Below, one piece after another: positions 1-10,512 of a stretch of 64,000 nt of DNA. The stretch spans positions 1,302,001 to 1,366,000 of the forward strand of contig OZ037871.1 of NCBI GenBank assembly GCA_964035575.1, in the 5' to 3' direction. Each line of letters opens with the position of its first letter. Position 1 is the stretch's first letter. The notes beneath the pieces are model-generated. The model searched no databases. It saw only the letters and a list, made by a program, of their open reading frames with translations, and was not told the DNA's origin. This stretch comes from Rhynchopus sp. YZ270_cl-10 (lineage: Eukaryota; Euglenozoa; Diplonemea; Diplonemida; Diplonemidae). Position numbers and translations under genes: made by a program.

Positions 1-1411
1 GCGCGCAGGCCTCGCAATACGCACGGTACTGTTGAAGAGCCATCGCACTGACCCGGCCGCCATCGTATGCAACCGGTCCATGAACGTTGTGCTTGACCAC
101 ATAGCATTTGATGCAACACTGAGAGAACGATGCCTGTCGATACACAAGAGGTACAACGCAGGAGGAGGTTGGGACTTCCGCCCCCACGGGCCGGTCGGCA
201 ACATGACCTCCACTAGCATACTGACAGGCGTGAGATGGTGTGACGACCTAACAACCGTCACGGAGCTGTCAAGCGCCCCCGTGGAAGAAGAGAAGACACA
301 CGCCCTAGGTCTTCTCGCGCCAGGTGAACGACACCACGCCATTCGCGAAATCGTCCGACGACAGAAGTTCACAGATCTTGCCTTGGACAGACCGACTTAC
401 GACGGCGCTCAACACGGCGTCAACCTCGCCGACACCACGTACCTGCACGACCAATTGCAGTGGTCCCACCCCCTGCTAGCTTACCGCCTCCGCCGTATCA
501 TCTGCGATGGGATACTCTACGCGCATCCTACGGTGCTGTGCCTATACGAGTCAACAAAGAGAGGTGGCATACACCTCGAAGTGAATCAGTGCCCCTTATG
601 TCTCACACCAACCTCCGGGCTGGCGAAGCACCTGCTGTGGACTTGCCCGCACACTGTATCTGCTAACGTGAAGGAAGCGCACCGCCCTCTCCTCGACAGG
701 ATCGGCCCGAACACCCCGAGTTGCCTGGCTATGCATGGCATAGCTCCCACGAACACGCCCAAGCAAGTCGTCGTTGACACGCAGAGATACCTGCTGGACG
801 TCACCACAGCAGTAGATGATCACCTGTCCTCGCGGACTACCACAGCGCCTGCACGCCACCCATGGCGTATGGACTTTGAAGTGTTCGATGCGCCCCCATA
901 CCAGGAGGCCATCTACCGGCAGCTCGCCCCTTTCTTTGGGAAGGACGATGATCCGAGATGCAAGCAGAAGCGCCACGAACTGAAGCGAATGCTCCAATGG
1001 GCCTCCTCCCTGAAATGGAGCACCGCCAACCTGCCTGTGACATGCGTGGAACTTGCCATTGACTTGGAAATTTTCCACAGGATCTACGTTCTCCGGCCAA
1101 CCTCTAACATTAGAGAACGGGCCTCTGCCTTGCGCACATTGCTCAACAAGCTTCACCGCCTGTGCAAAGCTCTTGGGATCCAAAACCCATTTCCCGCATC
1201 TGCCATCTCCTCCTCACGGGGCCTCCGGTCCATTGGCGCACCCGGACTTATAGGCTACGACCGTCGCCCAGTTTTTACGTACCCGCGCTACACTATGCAC
1301 ATGCTCGAACACGTCATCGTACGTGCCAAAATTACGAACTCCGGCTGGGGAAATGACATCATCCCTGACAACAAACTTGTAGAAGCCAGCGCAGCTGAAG
1401 CTATGCGATAA
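1..1411 (+). CDS. LINE (non-LTR retrotransposon) ORF, C-terminal part, partial at window edge
   Basis: The frame is open from base 2 to a TAA at 1409-1411, about 470 residues, with no start codon needed inside the window, so this is the tail of a longer ORF that begins to the left. The clearest motif is a C-terminal zinc knuckle at about bases 581-650, CPLC followed by HLLWTCPH. It resembles the Cys/His cluster that follows the reverse transcriptase in many LINEs, where incoming RNA or DNA is gripped. The part upstream (LAYRLRRIICDGIL) also looks like the segment that usually precedes this knuckle. The reverse transcriptase itself is not visible and must lie outside the window. Codon use is GC-rich, unlike the AT-rich DNA that follows. 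The frame is intact to its stop, which suggests a fairly young copy. Assignment to LINEs is by motif pattern only; no clade can be named. Confidence 0.6.
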   Translation, partial: RAGLAIRTVLLKSHRTDPAAIVCNRSMNVVLDHIAFDATLRERCLSIHKRYNAGGGWDFRPHGPVGNMTSTSILTGVRWCDDLTTVTELSSAPVEEEKTHALGLLAPGERHHAIREIVRRQKFTDLALDRPTYDGAQHGVNLADTTYLHDQLQWSHPLLAYRLRRIICDGILYAHPTVLCLYESTKRGGIHLEVNQCPLCLTPTSGLAKHLLWTCPHTVSANVKEAHRPLLDRIGPNTPSCLAMHGIAPTNTPKQVVVDTQRYLLDVTTAVDDHLSSRTTTAPARHPWRMDFEVFDAPPYQEAIYRQLAPFFGKDDDPRCKQKRHELKRMLQWASSLKWSTANLPVTCVELAIDLEIFHRIYVLRPTSNIRERASALRTLLNKLHRLCKALGIQNPFPASAISSSRGLRSIGAPGLIGYDRRPVFTYPRYTMHMLEHVIVRAKITNSGWGNDIIPDNKLVEASAAEAMR

Positions 1412-1423
1412 CGAATATGATAA

Positions 1424-1480
1424 GGTGACTAAGCACGAGAGGCTTAGGATCATCTTATAAACTTTTCTTTTTTTTTTGCC
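1424..1480 (+). repeat. LINE 3' tail repeat, T-rich end
   Basis: Twelve bases after the LINE stop comes GGTGACTAAGCACGAGAGGC, then TTAGGATCATCTTATAAAC and a pyrimidine run. The same block recurs in shorter or diverged form at 6442-6512, 52623-52672, 48281-48300, 48978-49010 and 5166-5215. Its position at the end of the LINE ORF suggests that this is the element's 3' recognition tail. Confidence 0.45.
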
Positions 1481-1841
1481 CCATGTGCGAGAGAAGCTAT
1501 TGTCTCTATTTTTTTTTATATAGTTTTGTACTTTTCACTTTGTTAGTAAATGCTAAAAACTCTTATCACACGAAATAGAAAATGACGGTGCCCGCGTGTG
1601 TATTTTTTTCCCCCTCGCCTTGACACCACAACACTTCAGTGTGGGGGGGGAAACACAATTTTGCGGTGCAATGCGAAGAATCCAGACTTTTATATAGGGG
1701 GTCAGAACTGAGGGCAATCCTCAGTTATTGAAAAAAAAAAAAAAAATTCCCCTTTTCGGACCTAAAAAAAAAAATTTTTTTTTTTGGTGTTTTACTGGCT
1801 TAGAACACGACTCGTGACCAGCGGTGAAAATCTTGGGCAGT

Positions 1842-1897
1842 AAGCCCGGGAAAACCCGGGCTTAATTAATTAAGCCCGGGTTCGAAGCCCGGGTTTT
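1842..1897. repeat. Compound perfect palindrome built on CCCGGG
   Basis: Positions 1855-1880 form a 26-bp perfect palindrome, CCCGGGCTTAATT meeting its own complement. It is flanked on the left by AAGCCCGGG (1842-1850) and on the right by TTCGAA and another GCCCGGG (1881-1893). The arms can pair in several ways, including a small stem with a TTCGAAG loop that looks like a tRNA T-arm. Function unknown; no gene lies within several hundred bases. Confidence 0.6.
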
Positions 1898-2027
1898 AAC
1901 TTTTCTGGGGTGGGTTGCCCCACCCCACTACGGGGGGTGTAGCCTCAGGGTGCAGCCCGGGTAGTCAGTCGCCGAAACGAAGCTCTGTTGACAGAAAACA
2001 ACGAAGTCAGTAAAGAAAACACACAAC

Positions 2028-2230
2028 ATGTTTGGCTGTAAAAATGTGCGATTATTAGCGCAATTTTTTGAAATGTTGCGTACCGTGGCTTCGCTAGGAA
2101 CCTTTGGGTGCCATGACCGCCGTTTCTTTGTTATAAATGTACTTGCTACTTACAATTCGTGGACCACGTGCGCCTGGTGCACGAATTGCTATCAATTGGG
2201 TTTACAGCCAAGGAGGTTCAAGGCACACCA
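2028..2230 (+). repeat. Dispersed repeat, copy 1 (partner inside hAT element at 53945-54110)
   Basis: This stretch shares long blocks with 53945-54110: TTTGGCTGTAAAAATGTGCG against TTTGGCAGTAAAAATGCGCA, then TTGCGTACCGTGGCTTCGC and ACGACCGCCGTTTCTTT in the same order. The partner lies inside a non-autonomous hAT element. This copy is therefore probably a fragment of a related element, or of a sequence that element picked up. No terminal repeats are visible around this copy. Confidence 0.55.
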
Positions 2231-2726
2231 CAACTGGCCCCAGCCGAAAAAACAACTTTGGTTTTGGGTGGGTGGGTGAGAAAAAATGAATCCTCAGTTT
2301 TTGCCCCTGTTTGTTCAGGAAAAAATTCCTATATAAAACCCTGGAAGAATCCCTTTAAAAAAAAAAAACATATTTTTTCTTCTGATTTTTTGATTCGTAT
2401 ACTTTTCTGTTCTCCTGAATTGAGAGTTAATATGAATCTTCAGCTTTTATTATTCTGCACCTTTCACAAAATTTGAATTATATTTGAATCCTTTTTCAAT
2501 TGCATTTAAATTTTGCTTTTTTTTTGGAACGTGCCTTACCAAATATTTTCTTTTTGTGATTTCATCTGGGCTGGCATCGTACGCGAGTCAGGCGGAGAAA
2601 CAACTTACAGTTTCTTTAGTATCTGTCAGTATTCGTCGTAGTTTTCTTTCTGAACCTGGAGGGCCTTTTTTTACCCCCTTCCAATATTTCTTGGACCACT
2701 GTATCCCACACCTCTTCATTGGGCTG

Positions 2727-2879
2727 CACGATGGACTAGCCAGGGGGACTGCTGGTGCTGCCAGATTGGGACTACATAGTGCCCCTAGTCCAAATGACCA
2801 GTGTTTTAGTCGTAGTGTTACACCAGTATAACACTACTAGTTGAGCACTTTTTTTTTTCTCCCTGACTGGTCCGTCGTG
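2727..2879. mobile_element. MITE, CACGAYGGACYAG terminal repeats, copy 1
   Basis: The left end CACGATGGACTAGCCAGGG is matched by the inverted right end, which reads CACGACGGACCAGTCAGGG on the other strand. The interior carries nested short palindromes around TAGTGTTACACCAGTATAAC. A related copy with the same interior order (AGTCCAAATGAC, then TGTTACACCAG) is at 52744-52924. The short length, inverted ends and lack of coding potential fit a miniature inverted-repeat transposable element. Superfamily unassigned; the flanks give no clean target duplication. Confidence 0.65.
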
Positions 2880-4287
2880 TGGGTACTTTGTGATTGCACC
2901 ATTGAGCACAACTCATCATCTGAGGTCCTGCTATACATTCAAAAGAAATAAAACAAATTTAGTGTCATGAGAAAAAAAAGATCGCCACACATAGTCAATC
3001 CTCCTGACCGCAGGGCGGTTTTTTTTTTTTTGGTTCCCGGTGTTGGCACACAAATAAAAAAAGCAATAGTGACTTACATTGGCTCTTGCGAAGAAATTAA
3101 ATAGCTAGTTTCTTTTTTTTGTTGTGCTGCGTAACGACCCTTAGCAAAAAAAAACAATAATACCAAAGTTCTTGGCTAGGACGTAGAAACGACTGATCCG
3201 CCTTCCAAGACTGCGAGGATTTTTTTGCGATATCACCCAAATTACACCCATTTGCGATGCATTGCCCATGTTTACATTTTGTTGGTCTTTGTACTTTCAA
3301 CCCTTCGTGTGTTTTGGGTAGTAAATGACTTGCTTTTGTGCGCTCAAGGACCGACAAAAAAAATGGGGAAAAATGTTTATGTGTTATCGCCCAAAAAAAA
3401 AAGTAAATATGTACCAAATACCCTAACCCACCACCACTTTGTGAAATACCCCGAACAGCATCTAAGCTATTGCACTTACGATCCAACTTTTATCAAAGAA
3501 TAGGGAATCAACCGAGTCAGAACACATGCCGCATACAAGCCCAGGCAAAAGAGTTTGGATGGGGATATCAGTCCTCAGCAAACAAGCAATTTTTCCCTCC
3601 CCTCTTTTTTGCGGAGATCAAGTAATCACGTTCTGTTTCTTTTTCTCTCATGTCTGACAAGGGTGCAGCTCTTGTTGATTTCTGAGATAGTCAACAAAAT
3701 TTCAAAATCTATACTTTTTGACCCAATTATTTACTCTGTAGAAAATTGGGTCAACCGCGTGCACCTGCATCTGATGTCCGAGAAATCTCGTTGCTGCTTT
3801 CAAGACTTTTTTTCCTCCCAATGAATATGTTTTTTTTGGCCGAACGTTAGCTTAGGTCCATCTTACAAGTCTTTTCTTTCTCTTTGCTCTACCCTGCTTT
3901 CCTTCAAAGAAGGCACCACTCTGTAGGCCCCTCAGTACCACAGAACAGCGCCCACCGGAACAAACAAAAACAACCAAGCTTTCAAAAAAAAAACCCCCCC
4001 TTCAGGTGACACTGTGTCCAGGATCTACTTCGGTAGGCCATTGTCGATACAACAAAATGGCTCTCGATCCTTAAATAGGTGAGCCCGTTGTCCTTTCAGG
4101 CAATGCGGTCTTTGGATCAAATTGGGATATGTAATACATTCTTTTTTTTTGGTTGTGGGTAAGGCGCAGAGGGGAAATTAAAAAAAAAGCGTAAAAAAAA
4201 AAAAAATCGTTTTATTTAGTCTTATTTGCTGCTCTTTGGAACCCTTCTTTTTACACCTCCTTTCTCTCGTGTGACTGTTTATTTTTT

Positions 4288-4400
4288 CGTGTGCATTCCA
4301 CTGAAATGCTCTCTGAGGGTTGGATAACCCGCGGAGGAACCGGTGCCTGCGTCCCGCCTATGAATGGCGAGGCGTTTTGCACTTTTCAACTTCTCTTTAC
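4288..4400 (+). repeat. tRNA-like SINE, copy a
   Basis: The order CGTGTGCAT, TGCTCTCTGAG, GGTTGGATAACCCGCGG, GGTGCCTGCGTCC, ATGAATGGCGAGGCGTTTTG and CACTTTTCAACTTCTCTTT also appears, reverse-complemented, at 27629-27731. Partial copies lie at 5040-5165, 16161-16220, 26229-26285 and 49318-49380. GGTTSGATAACCC resembles a pol III B box and the end is T-rich. Confidence 0.55.
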
Positions 4401-4444
4401 TTCATATGATGTTTTTTTTTGTACAAACAGAAAGGTGCATATTA

Positions 4445-4924
4445 CCGTCTTTTGAAAAAATATGGACCAGAAATAACATGGACCAGAATAATGATGGACC
4501 AGAACAATTATGGACCTTTTGAGATTATTTTTTTTTATGGACCTATTTTTCTGGTCCGACATATGTGTGGGGGTTTTTTTGTACTTGTCCAGAATTTTGA
4601 CAGGGAGTCGCGCGCGCGAAGCGCGTGCGACGACCGCTTGTGTGGGGAGAAAGCTCGGAATGGGTTTTTTTTTTACTTGTCTGGTACCGAAAGCTCGGAA
4701 TGGGTCTACCAGGCCACATATGAGCCGAGATGCCCCGCCAACGTGCGGTACCGAAAGCTCGGAATGGGTCTGAAAATGGACAAGTTCAAAAAAAAAAAGC
4801 CTAACACAGATGGACCAGAAATAACATGGACCAGAACAATGATGGACCAGAACAATTATGGACTTTTTGGGATTTTTTTTTGTTATGGACCTATTTTTCT
4901 GGTCCATAATTTTTCAAAAGACGG
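4445..4924. mobile_element. 480-bp TIR element flanked by TA
   Basis: The left end CCGTCTTTTGAAAAAATATG and the inverted right end CCGTCTTTTGAAAAATTATG match over about 33 bp, and both ends abut a TA dinucleotide, as Tc1/mariner-type insertions do. Just inside each end the same direct block of three ATGGACCAGAA-type units is repeated. The centre holds three copies of GAAAGCTCGGAATGGGT, two of them preceded by GGTACC. There is no transposase frame, so the element is non-autonomous. Mariner-like assignment rests on the TA flanks alone. Confidence 0.6.
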
Positions 4925-5039
4925 TATTACATATTTTCACCCCTCTTTTTTCTATGAGGCTCTAAAGGGCTTATAACCCATCTTACAAACATTTTTTCTT
5001 TTTTGTGATACATAAGAGAATGCGTACCATTATCTCTCG

Positions 5040-5215
5040 GGCACCATTCATGTTGCATGGGGTTCTTTGCAAGGATAAACCCGCGGGGGAGAACCAGTAC
5101 CCTGCGTTCCGCCGAATGAACGGTGAGGCGTTTTTGCACTTTTCAACTTCTCTTTTTTTTTTTTAAAGGTGACGCGCAGAGAGGCTAAGGTTCATTCTTA
5201 CTCCCTTTTCTTTCT
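5040..5215 (+). repeat. SINE-like copy b followed by LINE-tail-like block
   Basis: This is a diverged copy of the tRNA-like SINE (AACCCGCGGGGGAGAACCAG, CGAATGAACGGTGAGGCG, CTTTTCAACTTCTCTTT) ending in a T run. It is followed directly by AAAGGTGACGCGCAGAGAGG, a diverged form of the tail found after the LINE ORF at 1424. The juxtaposition is what a SINE that borrows a LINE tail would give. Confidence 0.45.
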
Positions 5216-5598
5216 CTTGGTGTTCCCTCCCTTTTTGCAACTGCTCTCCTTTCATAATGTACATGCATCGAGAGACAAACACATCTTTCAACATTTCTTG
5301 AAGATGCGGGTCTATGAACATGAGAGGCCCACGCCACTATAAAATATTGTTTCCTCTTTTCCTCCCACAGCGCAACAAAAAGGCGCTGTGCGGCCACATC
5401 ATTGCAACCCCCCCCAATTTTTTTTTTCAAGCGTTTTTCTGTGTGCCTCCTAACAGCATCAGGGTCGCCTGTTTGAAGGTTTCCTCCTTTGTTTTCCTTC
5501 TTGCTTAAAAGGTGATATAAGGCTTGATTATATTTTGACCATTTTTTTGTGCTTTGATTGGAAAGTAGATTACTCAGTGCGTAAACACCCCAACCCGA

Positions 5599-5746
5599 GC
5601 AACTATTGAGATATAATTTGACGTTCGGTTCGATTTTTGTTTTAAATGAACTCAGAAACTTTACTCTGGGTTCATTAAAACAAAAATGGAACAGAAGGTC
5701 CTAGCAGATGTTAAATTATATCTATTAAAATTATATCAATAGTTGC
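5599..5746. mobile_element. 148-bp MITE / foldback
   Basis: The ends GCAACTATTGAGATATAATT and ATTATATCAATAGTTGC are inverted copies. The interior adds a second inverted pair, TTTTTGTTTTAAATGAA with TTCATTAAAACAAAAA, so nearly the whole element can fold into one hairpin. No target duplication is evident and no other copy was found in the window. Confidence 0.65.
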
Positions 5747-7080
5747 GCAGGATACCTTTGAGGTGGGGTTTATGGACTGAACCATATGAATTAGCCTTCA
5801 CGGACCACACCTTGCAATATTCTTCTCCTTTTGCAAGGGAATGGCGTAGTATAGAAAACGCCATTTCTGTATACATGTCCACAGAGAAACCGGGTCCCTT
5901 GCGTCCACCGGGGTCTCTGCACGGTGGCCCTGCCAGGTGTCATGACGGCACGATAGGGAGTCTTGACAGGGGGGGGGTGGTCCTGCCATGACAAAAAATC
6001 CGCAAGCCCAATTTTTTTGTTTTATTGCATGCATATGTTGAAATACTTTGTGTTGTTGTTTTTTTCTTTCTTCCTCCTATTCTTCGCCCCGTTCTATCTC
6101 TAAATACCTCCCTTTATGTGTGGAGTCCACCAACCTTTTGTGTGTGGTTTTATAAAAAAGCGTAGGGTTGCTTCCAAAAAAAAAGTTCCCATCCCAATGG
6201 CAATTTTTTTTATTCTTCAAGAAAAGATGTTTTGTGTGATCCTTTTAAGTTTCTCTCCCCCTCTCCTTTCACCCCATTTATTACTCTCCCCAGATATGTG
6301 CACCCCTTTTTTTTTTGTTCAATTTTTGTAGAAAACAGACCGCGACTGTTTCCCCGTTTTCTTTTGGAGCAAATTAGTCGTAAATTTTTGGCTTTCGAGT
6401 AAACCACGTAAGCCAGGTCTTGTTTTCATTCTAAGAATCTAGGATGACTAAGCACGAGAGTGAAGTGCCTCCCCCTAACTCACGATTAGGGCTGATTTTA
6501 TAAATTTTTATTTGTTTTGGGTTTGACTAAGCATAGTACAGCTTCGGTCACAGCCACTACCAAAACATTTTTCCTCTATTTTTTTTTTTCTTTCTTTACT
6601 CCTTTCCCACGACCAAAGGTTTTTTTTTTTTTGTACCCAAACTTTTCAAAAAAAAAATCTGTTTCCAATAAACAGGCTCGAAGTTGTATGACCGACTGCT
6701 TCTTGTCTATACCAGCATAAAATATTTTTGGTGCCCACATTCGTTTCTGTAGAACAAAGAGAGGTCTTTTGTCCAGCATATTTGGAAGAAGACCCCTCTC
6801 AGGAACTCTGGAACTCATCACAACCCTGTCGTGTGGGAATATTTGTTTTATACTACTCTACAAAGTCACATAGATTCGGTGGAGGATCCGAGTCCACCTC
6901 GACAGCCATCGGGCAAATGGTTATCGAGCCTCCCCATATCCACAGCACCCAGTTTTTTTTTTAGCAATTCATTGTTTTTTTTCTTTTTTTGATGTGTGTG
7001 CACGAGAGCCACATTCATTAAAAAATTTGTTTTATTTTATCCTTTTTTTTTTTTTTTCTGTCGCTCTCCACAACTAGGAA
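5747..7080. other. Gene-free AT-rich intergenic DNA
   Basis: No coding frame is supported. The stretch contains a LINE-tail-like block (6442-6512, with GACTAAGCACGAGAG) and a short dispersed repeat at 6645-6715 (GGCTCGAAGTTGTATG, then TTCTTGTCTATACCAGCATA) that recurs at 15645-15715. The rest is homopolymer-rich. Confidence 0.55.
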
Positions 7081-7135
7081 GTGCTATACATACATATTAG
7101 GTACGTACGTAATACGCGGCTTTTTAATTAAAATA

Positions 7136-8093
7136 GGGAAAACCTTTATTCGGCTCACAAAAAGTAATTTTTCCATCATTCGGCTCACAAAATAAAATTT
7201 TTCCATCATTCTATCAAAGTCACTATAATTTTTCCTTCATTCGGCTCACAAAAGTTAATTTTTCCACCATTCTATCAATATTTTGCCAATTTTTCCATCA
7301 TTCTATCAAAGTTTTTTTTTTCACTTTTTCGAAGAAATTTTTGCCGCTGGAAAAAAAAATTTGGGTGGTTTTTTGAGGAAAAATGGGGTCATTTTTTTTG
7401 CATTTTTCGAAAAATTTATAGTTCTAGGGTCACAAATTACACACTGTTTGCTAAACATGCAAAGACAAGTGGTCACTGGTGCCGAGTTTAACAGCTTGGA
7501 TGACCTAAAGGAGACGGTAACGTGGCAGTCCTTCATCCTCCACATTTTTCCTTCCGCGTCTCGAACCGCACAGGCACCCGAATGACCCTTGTGTGCCGGT
7601 TCCTTATGTGCATGGAGGGTGTGTGCGGTGCAAGACGGTGATGGTTGTCGCATCACCCAGCACGAGCGCACCTGCACCTCTGACGATCACCCTGTTGCCA
7701 ACACAGGAATCGTCGGCGCCGTCGCCTCCCGGACCTGCGATAACGTGAGAAGTGTATCAAACTATGGTGCACATAGTGTGATTGCTGACATGCGTGACCT
7801 TCGCCGCAATAAGTCACCTACGAATTTTCCCTCCCACAACCTATAAAAACGGGCAAAAAATCCTACCCAAAAATTTTTTCCAGTGGAAATATTTCCTCGA
7901 AAAAGTGAAAAAAAAAACTTTGATAGAATGATGGAAAAATTGGCAAAATATTGATAGAATGGTGGAAAAATTAACTTTTGTGAGCCGAATGAAGGAAAAA
8001 TTATAGTGACTTTGATAGAATGATGGAAAAATTTTATTTTGTGAGCCGAATGATGGAAAAATTACTTTTTGTGAGCCGAATAAAGGTTTTCCC
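7136..8093. mobile_element. Mutator-like (MULE-type) non-autonomous element, 9-bp TSD
   Basis: Arms of about 240 bp run inward from GGGAAAACCTTTATTCGGCT at 7136 and are repeated inverted, ending TTTTCCC at 8093. They are built of tandem TTTTTCCATCATTCGGCTCA-type units. The element is bounded by the perfect 9-bp direct repeat ATTAAAATA (7127-7135 and 8094-8102). Long TIRs plus a 9-bp duplication are the hallmark of Mutator-like elements. The 400-bp centre is GC-richer than the arms and has short open frames (for example FNSLDDLKETV near 7490). This may be a transposase remnant or captured DNA; it is too short to decide. Confidence 0.75.
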
Positions 8094-8204
8094 ATTAAAA
8101 TAATAAAATACGTAGTACGTAAAAATAATACTACGTACGTAGCAAGATTAGCCGCAAAATACGCGCAAAATACGTAGTAAATAAAGTATTTACGTACCAA
8201 ATAC

Positions 8205-9299
8205 CATACAATGCAACGAGGCCGAGTCGGCCTCGCCAAGGCCTGAAAATAAATACTCAGGCGTGCCTGAGGCGTACTCGGGATTAGTTACGTTTAAGTA
8301 CGCCTCAGGCACGCCTGAGTATATTTATATTTCTTACCAGCATTTTTGTCATGAACAAAAAAGTATTTCCCCCCAAATTTTGTGGGTTTCGATTCAGAGG
8401 TAGCAAAATCTTTCAAATGCGGGGTCGCACGATGAAAAATGTGCCTCTGGGCCGGGCGAGTCGAAAAAATGAAAAGGGTTCGCTAAGCCTTGGTGCTGAT
8501 GATATATATTTTGGTGGTACCTTCGGGTATTTCATTGGTTCAAGAATCATTGGAAACAAATTTCGGGGGTGCTTTTCGACTGGGTCCCTTCGGGCCCAAC
8601 TAGATGCAAGACGGAAGAGGCTCATACAAGGCTGGGCCCTCTAACACTAAAGAGATCCCATCGAGATCCCAGAATTTTACACAGGCCTCCTTGATCCACA
8701 GACCACAGCTCTATTTTTAGTACAACTATGGGGTGACCAAAGGTCTTTTTTACACATACCCGAGGTATGACTCATCTTCTGCGAAGCCTCTTTTTAGGAG
8801 GCAGTTTACTGTAAGCAGTAACCATGATATTTTTCCACCAAAAATATCTTGCGACCCGCAATTTTCTCAGCAGGACACCGAAAGTTGATTTCAGCACATT
8901 TCAGGGGGCGGGGGAAATACATGGCATGACTTAGAAACGTGATGACCTGTGCATAATTTTTATATATCAGCAGAAATATGAAACCGGGTATACTTTCCCC
9001 TGATTTTTGGTACAAACTTAAAGTCACGCACTTTTTGCTAAAAAAATTGTCCGACCCCGGACTTTTTTCAGATCGCTCCGGAAATGGATCAGAGGCCCTT
9101 TTTGCGGGGAATAAATACACACCAGGCGCCTGGAACGCAAGTATGCGTTGATATATACTCAGGCGTGCCTGAGGCGTACTTAAACGTGACTAATCCCGAG
9201 TACGCCTCAGGCACGCCTCAGTGACGCCTCAGGCACGCCTCAGATATATTTTCCAGATATGAGTATTTTCAGGCGTACCCGGCCTCGTTGCATTGTATG
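8205..9299. mobile_element. Foldback element with GGCGTGCCTGAGG-rich arms, AAATAC flanks
   Basis: The arms begin CATACAATGCAACGAGGCC at 8205 and are inverted at 9280-9299. Each arm carries several copies of the palindromic GTACGCCTCAGGCACGCCT block. The element is flanked by the direct repeat AAATAC (8199-8204 and 9300-9305), a likely 6-bp target duplication. The 800-bp interior has no supported gene. It lies within the AT-rich TACGTAGTAAATAAAG sequence of the outer element, so it inserted later. Confidence 0.65.
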
Positions 9300-9372
9300 A
9301 AATACGTAGTAAATAAAGTATTTTTATATTAATTATAATAGATATATTATTATAAATTACCGGTAGTTTTAA

Positions 9373-9500
9373 ACCGTTACAAGTGGGTTCCAAGTGGGTT
9401 ACATACACGACATGTACCACCACCTAATTTTGCCTGAAATTAGGTGAAGTTCAGTGGTTTTTGGTGGTACATGTAACATACATGTAACCCACTTGTAACG
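9373..9500. mobile_element. Small MITE, GTTACAAGTGGGTT ends
   Basis: CGTTACAAGTGGGTT, then GTTACAT and ACATGTACCACCA on the left are mirrored by TGGTGGTACATGT and ATGTAACCCACTTGTAACG on the right, giving inverted arms of about 40 bp. A further direct copy of GTTACAAGTGGGTTAC follows at 9509-9525. No coding capacity. Confidence 0.5.
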
Positions 9501-9539
9501 TTACAAGTAGGTTACAAGTGGGTTACTTCACCGTCGTGC

Positions 9540-10056
9540 ATGAGCAGGTCGCGTCTGCACTCGAAAACCTACGAGAGCCTGGCTTCAACAACAGCACCAA
9601 TATCGGGCAGCTACTGCGATTGGTCAACGAGATATGTATATAAAACTTCTCTCGACCAGTGGTCCTTTCGAAATGGAGGTCCCGTAAAGCTTTGCTGCTG
9701 CGTTCCGAAATTATTTTTGCCAGCATGAAGGTTCTCACCATCTCCGGATGCACATAGCGACCCGCCTGAATCTGAGGGAAATTGAGGTGATTTTGCCACA
9801 TCTCCTGAAGGTTTGCCAGAAGTGACTGTGTCGAGGGTCTGTAATTTACCTTCATCGCATTCACCATCTTTTCGAAGCGTGTCCGTATTGTAATTGACAT
9901 GAAGCCGACATCGTCCTTTTTTTTTTTTTTAAAGCCCACATCGTCGGTCTCGTTGAAGCCCTGTGAGACTTCTGCAACGTGCCCACACGAACCACTTTGA
10001 ACAAAGTGTTCTTGAACACCTGTTGTGGCGTTGCAGCAGTTAAGGGCACTCACCAT
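9540..10056 (-). pseudogene. Decayed second copy of the hAT zinc-finger region
   Basis: Read on the minus strand in broken frames, this stretch repeats parts of the adjacent transposase in the same order: VVRVGTLQKSHRA against VVKVATLQKSHRS, GFNETDDVGF against GFKETDEVVF, and a frame-shifted match to RNAAAKLYG near 9700. Several frame changes and a poly-A run separate the pieces, so it cannot make a functional protein. It lies where the missing 3' end of the neighbouring hAT gene would be expected. This suggests rearrangement or insertion of one related element next to another. Confidence 0.6.
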
Positions 10057-10512
10057 CAGCCAGTTTGCTTTCTCGCCCTATGCGTGCCCCAGATCTCTCC
10101 CGCTCCTCCGCCCTTCCCTTGTGGCACCCTCCTCACGCTCCTCTCAGCTGCAATGTGTGTCGTCTTTGGAGTATGAAAAAAGGGAGGGGGGTTTTGTATA
10201 GAATAAAAAAGGGAGGGGGGGCTCTTTATTGGATTGTAGTTTCTTTTTTCCCGGAGGGGTTGGGGGGAGGAGATGAGGGGTCTCGAAGGACCTCAAATCA
10301 AACAGGGGTGTCTTGACAAAAAGGCTCAAAGGTTTAGAGGTCTGTTTAGCCTTACAGCAAATCCTTTAAAAGGAAAGGCCTTGAGACATAACATAAGAGG
10401 GTTTTGAGACAGACAGAGGGGCTCAACAAATAAGACCTTCCAGGACCCAAGTTTTTCCAGCCAACAGCAACATAGGCGGAAAAACCATGAGAGGAAGAAG
10501 GGACTTACTTAC

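Larger units (their letters stand above)
1481..4280. other. Gene-free AT-rich intergenic DNA
   Basis: No frame here shows coding composition. The stretch holds the CCCGGG palindrome, a dispersed repeat (2028-2230), one MITE (2727-2879), many runs of 8 or more A or T, and small pieces of the dispersed repeats described elsewhere, for example CTTAGGTCCATCTTACAAG at about 3850. Confidence 0.6.

Noticed and set aside
1796-1897. tRNA gene from TGGCTTAG and GGGTTCGAAGCCCGGG
   Set aside because: No acceptor stem or anticodon arm can be formed, and the B-box-like part is within a palindrome.
9523-10056. Intact 177-residue minus-strand protein
   Set aside because: Its parts match the neighbouring hAT transposase only in shifted frames, so it is a relic and not a gene.
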